From NCBI GenBank assembly GCA_949316495.1, contig OX439003.1:46449725-46513724 (forward strand): a stretch of 64,000 nt of DNA, written 5' to 3'. Source of the DNA: Amphiduros pacificus. Taxonomy: Eukaryota > Annelida > Polychaeta > Phyllodocida > Hesionidae. The notes under the pieces are model-generated. The model saw only the letters and a program-made list of their open reading frames with translations. It searched no databases and was not told the DNA's origin. A program made the position numbers and the translations under genes. Numbering within the stretch: the stretch's first letter is position 1; each line of letters opens with the position of its first letter. Of the stretch, positions 1 through 12,000 are shown piece after piece.

Positions 1-40
1 TCACAAAGTGCCTGCAATCTCAGGTATCCCAGCCGACACA
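1..40 (-). CDS. RB1: RB1 coding exon 19 (start of pocket B, cut by the window edge)
   Basis: The acceptor TTTGCAG at 41-42 is followed by codons [13 protein letters not shown], matching human VYRLAYLRLNTLC. The exon continues beyond base 1. Confidence 0.9.
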
Positions 41-3000
41 CTGCAAACATCAAAATAAACCATCAATAATATCTCCTCCCAACAATGGACGAACCATTTA
101 ACCAGTCCCATTCATTAAGGTCCAGCACAAAACATTTAATTCTCTTAACCATTTTATGAAACATCAAAATTCAAGTTAATATAACTTCGGCATTGAGAAA
201 ATATTCTTAAACATCCACATTTCAATCATCTTGAAAAAAATGGAAGTGGGTAACCTAGATAATCAATGAAGGTCAACCTTCATAGATCTAATCCAAACTA
301 CTCTATTGGAAAATTGGCAAGGACAGCCATCAATGCATTCTGCAGAATAGCCCTTATACTCAATATAAAATAATTCTATTTATTTTTCTTAAAGTTTTCC
401 CACAGTGCTCTGGTTAATATGGGCATGGGTCTTTGAAAATTGGCAAAGGTCACCCATTAGCAAAACTCATCCATCCCCCTCTTTTGAGAGAACTCGATTT
501 ACTTATGAAAAAGCATCTAATAAACAGTGCTCAGAGTATCATTAATAATGGAGAGATGGACAGTTACAAATTAAATACTCTAGGCAATTTGAAATGGTCA
601 ATCTCTCTCCAGCCTGGGACCTGCTACAGGCTGCTATTAGGCTATTTTTTGGATGGAACGATTGACTGATTAAATTTGACAGATAAGAGACCTTGCATGA
701 TGCTGCTCCAGCTTGTTCCTTTTATTGTTTTTTTATATAAAATTAGTCTTACCTTTGTTGAGGAAGAGGTTGAGAGACTGAGACTTGCACCTTCTGGGGG
801 AAAGCTTCACCTCGTGAGTTCGTATCACACGACTTTGAGCACTCGTCATCGGCGGCCTCAGAGGGGACAAGTACCTGTATCAAGTTTTCTACTATGTCAT
901 ATCATCCAAATTTGTCAAAATTCTTCACAAAGTTTATCAGGGTATTGATAATGAGTCTGATAACATAGAACATTTACCAATAGTCAATAATGATAACATG
1001 ATATTTTCATCTGCAATTTCTACAAACTGTTCAAATAATGTAAACACAATGGATATTTGGCAAATGGGGTTGCACTTTATGGTACTTACATATCTGCTGC
1101 AGAACTAGTGGGATGATTGGAGACAACTTCAGCTGAGGTGGGGCAGGGGAGGCAAGGAGCAACCATTTCTGACCTGGCAAGTGCCTCATACAAGGAGGAA
1201 TCCTGCAAGCCACAGACATCCATACATACAACATTAGATATGCTCAGCGTCATCAGACATCCATACATACAACATTAGATATGCTCAGCGTCATCAGACA
1301 TCCATATATACAACATTAGATATGCTCAGTGTCATCAGACATCCATACATACAACATTAGATATGCTCAGTGTCATCAGACATCCATATATATACAACAT
1401 TAGATATGCTCAGTGTCATCAGACATCCATACATACAATATTAGATATGCTCAGCGTCATCAGACATCCATATATATATGTTAGATATGCTTAGTGTCAT
1501 CAGACATCCATATATACAAAATTAGATATGCTCAGTGTCATCAGACATCCATATATATACAACATTAGATATGCTCAGCGTCATCAAACATCCATATATA
1601 TATACAACGTTAGATATGCTTAGTGTCATCAGACATCCATACATACAATATTAGATATGCTCAGCGTCATCAGACATCCATATATATGTTAGATATGCTT
1701 AGTGTCATCAGACATCCATATATACAAAATTAGATATGCTCAGTGTCATCAGACATCCATATATATACAACATTAGATATGCTCAGCGTCATCAGACATC
1801 CATATATATATACAATGTTAGATATGCTTAGTGTCATCAGACATCCATACATACAATATTAGATATGCTCAGCGTCATCAGACATCCATATATATGTTAG
1901 ATATGCTTAGTGTCATCAGACATCCATATATACAAAATTAGATATACTCAGTGTCATCAGACATCCATATATATACAACATTAGATATGCTCAGCGTCAT
2001 CAGACATCCATATATATATACAACGTTAGATATGCTCAGTGTCATCAGACATCCATATATACAACATTAGATATGCTCAGTGTCATCAGACAGTCGAATA
2101 CAGCATTAAGTATGCTCTGTGTACCTGATGCTACTCATTTCAATGCTACTAAATTCTGCTACCACTCTTGCCTGAGAGAATATTATCTATGGTGAAGAAG
2201 TGGGAACTTGGGTGTCCAGGAACGGCCAGCCTGCCCCAAATAACTGCTCATAATCAGTTATCAATCGGCAGACAGGTTCAGATAACTGGTTATATCATCC
2301 AGAGCAGATCTCGAGCACGAGTTATCACATAGATATTTTTTACAGAAAATACTTGATCACTCCTCATTTCTGCTATGACTCACCGCTTTCCATGCCACAG
2401 AATCGAGAATCTTGTGCTCGACAGTTTGCAGATGCTGCACCACCTCCTTAGTCAGCCTGGGTTCATGGCGGATGAACGACTCCAGCACTTTGTAGAAATC
2501 ATAAGCCTGAAGATGGAACACATGGAGAATCCAGGGAAAGGCCAAGTCACAGTCCTCTCCACCACTCGCCAGCAGCAAACTGCTCATCCCTGCTAAAATA
2601 CACCATCATTTAAGGCACTGTAAAAACCTGATAGGACCTGGTACAGAGGTGCCACAAAAAATGTCTAATTATTTTGTGAAAACTGGCATTTAGACACTTA
2701 TAACTGTCCTAAATTGGGACAGTAAATGACGTGGCAGGTGCTCGTATGTTTTGGCCAGAATTCCAGTCATAAGTCGCTGGAAATAGGTCACAATTATTGG
2801 GGTTTCCCTGTTCTATATTTACATGAACCAATCAGAGCAATCCTCCAATAATCAGTGACGTTAGTCACCATCCAAACAAGAGGTTCCTAATTGTCCTATT
2901 TTGATTGGACAAGGATTGTCCAATATGTGTTGAATTCTCTAATACTGAAGATAAATTTCTGACATGGACTGGCTGAATGTTGGACATGCCCAATATTTAT

Positions 3001-6000
3001 TATCTCTAGTTCATCATTCATGAGATATGGCCTGCACAATAATGTAATGGTCAAGGTCACAGCATCAAGGTCAAAGGTCAAATCTACAAAAAATATATAT
3101 GGTGCTCGACACAATTGATACAGAACAGATATGAAGTACATTTCATTCACTTTAATGGTAGAGATGTTGCATGTACACACATTTTTAATTGAAGGTCAAT
3201 GTGTCAAGGTCAAAGGTCACATGACTAAAAACCTCTATATCTACCTCTATATAGAATATGAAACATATATTACTGGTAGTTTTGGAGGAGAAAAATTTTT
3301 AAGAAAATTTTGACAGACTGACGGACAGACAGACATTTTCCCCACTCCTAAAGCTTTGCAACTTCAAGACGTCAGGAGAGCTAAAAAGCATCAAACCTGT
3401 ATCTATAGAGAAGACACTGATGTGTTTATACAGTGATATGTCACCTACCAGAGGATCCATAGGTTGCTATGACAACCTCTGCCGCACATGCCAGCAGACT
3501 TTTGTGGAATGTCGGATTGTTGAGCAAGTTTCCAAAATCTTGGACAGATAACCGCTGTTCCTCCTGTAAGAGAAATATGATAAACAAATTTATTTCATTA
3601 CAATTGAATAGAGCCATGCAATATTTAGGCAGGACCTAATAGCTACCAAGCGATCCTGTCTATACATGTAGATGTTTTGTTGCTAACTGATAAAGCACCT
3701 TGGTTTTATTGGTAACAAATCTTTACAGAAATCATACCAGTTACCATTCAGTAATAATCTTCCCTTTGTACCTCAAGGTTTGAAATGTAACAAAGATGAA
3801 TGAATTGTGAAAATCAAACTAATATAAGTAACTATATGCAATGTTTTGCAGGCATATTTTATTGAGATGGGCCCAATAAACTTTCCTGGAGGGTACTTAG
3901 TTAGAAAGATGGTCCATATGACTATTTGCCCAAACCAAACACATATACATAAAATGTTTCGTTTTATTTCTAACAACTGGGGTTGAACATTGTAATGATT
4001 ATGTTAAACAAAATTAGGTGTAACTACAATTACTAACCGCTTTAAGAAGAGTCTCCATGACCCGGTAGTACAACCTGGTAGCTGAGGTGAACCTTTGTCT
4101 GGCCACACCCACTTGTCCTTGACCTTTGTCAGCCACAAAGGCACTCACAAACTTCTCTGACAAATCTTGCACCCGCCTACTGACAGATTCTCGTGGGTTT
4201 ACTGAGCATTGCTGTAAAATGGAAAGTATCATATATATGTAATGAGATTTTTTTGGACAGGTTTATTAATAAGATTGCCTCCAAATTACCATATATTATC
4301 ACAAAAAAATTAATTTGTTTTTTTAAAAAAATATCTTGTTTATAAAATATAGTGATATTTACAGTGAAATATTTCTCCAGTTCTTCACTTGGGCGATCAC
4401 TGCCACTATTAAGCAGAGTTTTAAGCTGGTTCACCGTGTTCAGTGCAGCTCTACAATATAAGCAATATGTATACATATAAGGGTCTCAATATATAGGCAA
4501 TATATATAGATGAAGGGTTCTCAATATATGGGAAATATGTATACATAAAAGCATCTCGATATAAAGGCTATATGTATAGATGAAAGGTTCTCAATATATA
4601 GGCAATATGTCTAGATGAAAGGTTCTCAATATATAGGCAATATGTATAGATGAAAGGTTCTCAATATATAGGCAAAATGTAAACTCATAAGGGTCTCAAT
4701 ATATAGGCAATATGTATAAATGAAAAGTTCTGAATATATTGGCAATATGTATAAATGAAAGGTTCTGAATATACTGGCAATATGTATAGATGAAAGGTTC
4801 TCAATACATTGGCAATATGTATACAAAAAAATCCAAAATGGATAATATGTATGCATAAAAGTCTTCAAAATATATATGACATATAAACATAACCCCATGG
4901 GTTGATAGCTCTGCTGACTTGAATGAAAACACATGAACTGAGATTAAGTACAACAAGCAACCAGGTTATGATTTTCCATACAAGATCCCAAAGTAGGCAA
5001 GATGTTGTATTTTCTGAGGTCTAATTCTATCTATTTTCCATTAGACTCAGTTCTTTTTCCATTTTGTCATGCTTTTTTCAAAAATCTAATAGCTATCACT
5101 AAGTTGTCAAGGAGGCTGCCATTTTGAATAACATAGCCAATGAGAATTATGATAACAAGTTGGGGCCAAATTTGAAATGTAACATGCATTTTGATTGGTC
5201 AAAATCATCATCTGCTCAAGTCTGCTCCACTTTTAATGGTTGTGAGATTTTGCATGCACACAAATTTTGAATTCAAGGTCAATATGTCAAGGTCAAAGGT
5301 CACATGACTAAGAAAGTATTACGAGGCAGGGCTATGACCTAAGACATTTCTGTATACCAAGTTTTAATTTCTTCTTATAAGTGGTTGCTGAGATATGCTC
5401 CTTACAAAATTTGTGACATCAAGGTCATTGCACTAAGGTCAATGGTGACATCACTCAGAATTTAAGGAATCTGAATCTTCAACTCTCTATCTAGCTCTGT
5501 ATAAAATATGAAACATAAATTAATGGCAGTTTTGGAGGAGAAGATTTTAAAATAATGTTGGTATATAACAGATATGAAGTGCATTTAATTCACTTCTAAT
5601 GGTTGTGATGTGGCAAGTTCACAAATATTTAATTCAAGGTCAATATGTCAAGGTCAAAGGTCACATGACTAAGAAAGTATGACGAGGCATTTCTGTATTC
5701 CAAGTTTTAATTTCTTCTAATAAGTGGTTGCTGAGATATACTCCTCACAAAATTTGTGACATCAAGGCCACTGCACTAAGGTCAATGGTGACATCACTAA
5801 GATTTGAAGGAATCTGAATCTTCAACTCTCTATCTACCTCTGTATTAAATATGAAACAAATATTACTGGTAGTTTTGGAGGAGAAGATTTTTAAACATAG
5901 TGTTAGTATATAACAGATATGAAGTGTTTTTTATTCACTTCTGGTGGTTGTGATGTGGCATGTTCACAAATTTTGAATTCTAGGTCAGTATGTCAAGGTC

Positions 6001-9000
6001 AAAGGTCACATGACTAAAATTGTATGACAAGGCACATCTTTAACATAAGACATTTCTGCATACCAAGTTTTAATTTCCTCTAATAAGTGGTTGCTGAGAT
6101 ATGCTCAGTACAAAATTTGTGACCTCAAGGTCACTGCACTAAGGGCAATGGTGACATCACTAAGATTTGAAGGAATCTGAATCTTCACCTATATATCTAC
6201 CTCTATATAAAATATCAAAGATATAGTACTGGTAGTTTTGGAGAAGATTTTTAAACATAGTGTTAGTATATAACAAATATGAAGTGTTTTTTATTCACTT
6301 CTGATGGTTGTGATGTGGCATGTCACAAATTTTGAATTCAAGGTCAGTATGTCAAGGTCAAAGGTCACATGACTAAAATTGTATGACAAGGCACAGCTTT
6401 AACATAAGACATTTCTGCATACCAAGTTTTAATTTCCTCTAATATGTGGTTGCAGAGATATGCTCAGTACAAAATTTGTGACCTCAAGGTCACTGCACTA
6501 AGGTCAATGGTGACATCACTAAGATTTGAAGGAATCTGAATCTTCACCTATATATCTACCTCTATATAAAATATGAAAGATATAGTACTGGTAGTTTTGG
6601 AGGAGAAGATTTTTAAAGAAATGTTGACAGACGGACGGACAGACAGACATTTTCCCCCCTCCTAAAGCTCTGCGAGCTAAAGTCTCAGCAGAGCTAAAAA
6701 GTCTACAACATATAGGCATTATGCATACATAGTCTACAATATAAAGGTGTAAAGACAATATCCATAATCACAAATTCGGTATTATGTATTCATAAAAAGT
6801 CAGCACTATATAGGTAATATGTATAACCAAATATGTATAACCAACATAGATCTCCAATACATACACAACATTGGTACACAAATACACATGAAAAATGTTA
6901 AATGATTAATTCCAACAATTCCAATATGAAATACGACATATTTACCTGACTGGGGTGACTGGGCATGGCATGTTGCTATCCCTGATATGAAATATGATAT
7001 ATTTACCTGACTGGGGTGACTGGGCATGGCATGTTGCTATCCCTGATATGAAATATGATATATTTACCTGACTGGGGTGACTGGGCATGGCATGTTGCTA
7101 TCCCTGATATGAAATATGATATATTTACCTGACTGGGGTGACTGGGCATGGCATGTTGCTATCCCTGATATGAAATATGATATATTTACCTGACTGGGGT
7201 GACTGGGCATGGCATATTGCTATCCCTGATATGAAATATGATATATTTACCTGACTGGGGTGACTGGGCATGGCATATTGCTATCCCTGATATGAAATAT
7301 GATATATTTACCTGACTGGGGTGACTGGGCATGGCATATTGCTATCCCTGATATGAAATATGATATATTTACCTGACTGGGGTCACTGGGCATGGCATAT
7401 TGCTTTCCACAGGTTGCTGATGGGTTCTTCTGCTGACACTGAAAGAAACACAGACCCGTATAAGGAATAAGATTATCTTACTGGTGTTTTAAAGCATTAA
7501 AAATCACATGCATTTATTGTTAAACAAGATTATTTTCCTAATACCTACTTTACTCCATATCTCCCTCCCTCACTACATATGACCTACTCTACTCCAGGAT
7601 CCCATCTCCCTCCTCCAATACATGTGACCTACTTTACTCCAGGATCCCATCCTCCTCCCTCGCTACATGTGACCTATTTTACTCCAGAGTCCCATCTCCC
7701 TCCCTCACTACATATGACCTACTTTACTCCAGGGTCCCATCTCCCTCCCTCACTACATATGACCTACTTTACTCCAGGATCCCATCTCCCTCCCTCACTA
7801 CATATGACCTACTTTACTCCAGGGTCCCATCTCCCTTCCTCACTACATATGACCTACTTTACTCCAGGATCCCATCTCCCTCCCCCAATACATGTGACCT
7901 ACTTTACTCCAGGATCCCATCTCCCTCCCTCACTAGATATGACCTACTTTACTCCAGGGTCCCATCTCCCTTCCTCACTACATATGACCTACTTTACTCC
8001 AGGATCCCATCTCCCTTCCTCACTACATATGACCTACTTTACTCCAGGATCCCATCCCCCCTCACTACATATGACCTACTTTACTCCAGGATCCCATCTC
8101 CTTTCCTCACTACATGTGACCTACTTTACTCCAGGGTCATATCTCCCTTCCTCACTACATATGACCTACTTTACTCCAGGATCATATCTCCCTCCCTCAC
8201 TACCTAATACCTCAGTGTTCGCCAAAACTTTTTGACCCACATCAGACAATATGTCTGATGTTCAGCCAGCCAACATCAGACATTTGTCTTCAACATCAGA
8301 CATTTCAACGCATACTTTTTCTTTTTAATTTCGCGGCTTTTTCGCCCTTGTGACAGATAATAATAATAATAATAATGATTTGTATAGCGCTATATCAGAC
8401 TAGGTCTGCTCATGGCGTGATATTCAGCTTATAAAACCTACATACCAACCTACATACCTACATATCTACATACATACCAACCTATATATCTACCTACATA
8501 TCTACCTACATACTAAACTACATATATACCTACCTACTTACATATCTACCTACATACTAAACTACATACATACCTACCTACATATCTACCTACATACTAA
8601 ACTACATACCTACATACATACCTACCTACATATCTACCAAAATATCTACATACATACCTACATATATATTTCTGATCATTTCTCAATCAAAAATTAATCA
8701 AATATTCATTTAAAGAAAGCTAAGAATACCCAAAGTTGTAAAATTGTCGTCTGCTCTTCTCAGGCTTTTTGACTGGTACGTGACGTTTTTTAATATGAAT
8801 TTGAACTAGAAATAATGATAGGGGACCAGATTACGAACCACATTTGATTTATGTGTAAAGTCGTGCACGTTTTTTTAATTGTTAAATGAGTACGAATCCC
8901 GAAAACGTGCTCGACTTTTGAACAGGAGTGAACACGGCGGAAATAATCGGGCGGGGACAAACGTAATGACCCGGATATACCTCAAACTTTACAAAATGGC

Positions 9001-12000
9001 GGCAACCGAAAATCTTCGAAAAACGAACCAATAAAACGTATTTGTGACGACTACAATGAGAAACTGCACAGGTAAAGAATGGCGGACAATTTGGCCGCCG
9101 TTTTCAGTCATTATCGGCGGACAATGTGAAATAACGGCCGGCTTTGTCCGACGGGCCGACGACTTTTGGCGAACACTGTACCTACTTTACTCCAGGATCA
9201 TATCTCCCTCCCTCACTACACATTACCTTTATCACTCTGGGCCTCATCTCATGGAGCAAAAACTTCACTTACACAATGACAATATATGCAGCATGGGGTA
9301 CTTACGGTGATATGAGGTGTGGGTCGTGGGTCAGAAACAGCAGCTCATTAATATCAGCCTCTTGTTTGTAGAACTTTTCATACAATGCTTGCAAAGCATT
9401 CACCTTCAATACACATAAATCCATTACACATATTAATGCATTATAAGATTGGGGGATTAATTTCAAAAATTGAATAGCTTCTATTCACAACAGAAGCTGG
9501 AAGTCAATCAACAATCACAACCTTCTATATTCACAAAGATAGCTATCATGCCAAGGACTCAGGGATCCATCATTGCACAATATATTAATATTTCAATGGC
9601 AGGCCTCGACATTAGTCAGTTGCCCGCTTGCCCGGAGGTATATTTCACACCTGTCAGGCAAGTCCGGGCAACTGGACACTTCTGTTCCACTTGACCAGTA
9701 GTCTAGTACTGCAATCTGTCCCCAATCAATGTACCCACAGAGAACAGAGAGAGCTGCTGACCACATCACAGGGATGACACCTGATTACAGATAACTTTGT
9801 GTCCAAGCTCCATTGCCCCTGGTATTACCCCTGCCTCCCAAGCCCTGACCAATATAAAGTTATGGCATGCTGCTAAACATATATATTCCTCAAGATGGTA
9901 TTTCACGCTAAGCACTGTATCAGGAGGTAGAGCTTATCAATTTCGCACATTTTGGTCTTTGTCAATCACTATATTATCCAGGAAACATGCACAGTTGATT
10001 ATAAGTATGATGAGTAACAGTCGGGTATATCCATCAGTAACACTTGACATTACTTGATCTTATAAAGTGATAATTGTAGGTTATATTCTTACAAGATTGT
10101 CAAGTCAGGGTGACATTTTTACTCACAAGCTCAAAGTCTTCATGTACTTCTCTGCTTAAAAATGGAACTCCTGAGTTAGAAGGCCCTATTCCTATTGTTT
10201 TTATATCCATGAATAGATAAGGAACTAAAATAAGAGTTATCAATGATATAAAATGGTCAAGAATTGACTCAAGCATTGCCAATTTTTATCATTTTTTTAT
10301 TTTCGTAAAAAATTGGTACCTATGCATATGCACAAAAAATTGTAACAAACTTGAGGTCACTGCATGCTATTTTTAAAAAAACATGTATTATTCATTTCAA
10401 CTTTTTCAAGCCAAATATTGTGTATTCTATGGGTTATATGGGCATTTTTTCTAATTATAAGCCAATGTTTGAATGCACAAATCCTAAAAGCTTTAACCTT
10501 GTACTGTATTCAAATATTGGGGCAAAATTTCAGGGCAAGTGAATTGTAATTCAGGGCAAGTAGATTTTAAAATTTACTTGCTCATTGGGCAAGTGGATCA
10601 CAAATGTTAATGTCAAGGCCTGAATGGGAATGAATATGCTGTTTTCTCGCCAAAAATAAAAGCTTCCCCCATCACTTCCGCTTTTCAAAATGGCGACCTT
10701 GTGTTGTGTAAGCATATTTAAGCATTGTTAAACTCACATTTTCTCCATAATTTACACTTATTAAATGAAGGCGGACTACTGTTGAGACGTTGTGGAATAT
10801 TTCTATGTGTATTATAAGCCAAAGATATGAATTATATTGCCATTGTGAGAGTTTGTATCTGAACAGTATGAGCTAAGTTTATATGCTTTTCATGCTGATT
10901 AAGTCGATTATTCTTGCCGTAGATCACCATCCACAGGTTGCCCTCGTGTATAAGCCCACCCCCCCAAACATTGACTAAAGGTTCGGGTCCGAATTTTTGT
11001 CCTATATTCGAGTAAATACGGTAGTCTTTATTCCTATATAATCTAGATTACCATGTCTGTTATTTTAGAACATTACCTTTATTTCCACATGATATTTAGG
11101 TTTATGATATATTCATACCAAACCATAACTTTGCAAGATATTTCAAAACTTTCAGACTTACATCAACAGTTCCATCAGCCTGGGGAAGGTTCTGTATAAG
11201 AGGTCCAACTGACTCCCTGTACACAGACTGCACCTGGGGCACACATAAACTAGGCATCAGTTATCTATGTTGTACTTCATTTCAATTCATGCAATAATAT
11301 TAACTTCATTTTGTGCTAACATCACAAAATCAATTAGGGCGACTTACCTCTGACAGCTGAGCTATAGCAGTATCTGACAGGACGACTTACCTCTGACAGC
11401 TGAGCTATAATATTAAGTGACAGGGCGACTTACCTCTGACAGCTGAGCATCGTAGCTGGCACACAGCTGCTGCAGCAGAGCAGTCTCATCCATCGTGTTC
11501 ATGCTGCTCATCACCACATCATCTACTCACAAACAATACCAAATGCATTGATTATTGATACAAATACTGACTAGGATATATCCAGGGTTCTGTTCCAGAA
11601 ACCTGATTCTCAAGCTAAGCATAGTTCGTGTCTGAAAGTTATATTACTGAATGTATACATTATTATATAATAAACGGGACATGATGTATAATAATAGATA
11701 GTGGGACATGATATGATAGAATACAACATTTTCAAAATAAAAATAATAGAATAAAACATTTCAAAGCAAAAGCAAAATGGATTAATATCATGACAGCAAT
11801 ATAGATAACGGGTTTTGATTTTTAAAATGACATGACCATCTTTGAAATTATTATGTTTTGAAGTCAAATGTTTCTGAACTTCTTTAGATCAACACACCCA
11901 ATACAAGGTTAGAGGCCGAAAATATGACTCTGATGGACACAAAATCTAATCCTTAAAGTCATCTGATATGGTAGTATCAGTAGATAAGTCCATAAAAAGA

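Larger units (their letters stand above)
8213..9178. mobile_element. hAT-like non-autonomous transposon, 966 bp, 5-bp TSD
   Basis: Terminal inverted repeats CAGTGTTCGCCAAAA at the left and TTTTGGCGAACACTG at the right. It is flanked by the direct repeat TACCT (8208-8212 and 9179-9183) and sits in the 45-bp minisatellite. Its right third is GC-rich with many CpGs, unlike the surroundings. It carries a LINE-tail fragment (about 8350-8420) and a CTAC-type simple repeat. No transposase frame seen. Confidence 0.85.

Noticed and set aside
7579-8235. 218-codon open frame with 15-residue repeats
   Set aside because: It is a 45-bp minisatellite inside an RB1 intron; the frame is open only because the unit is divisible by three.
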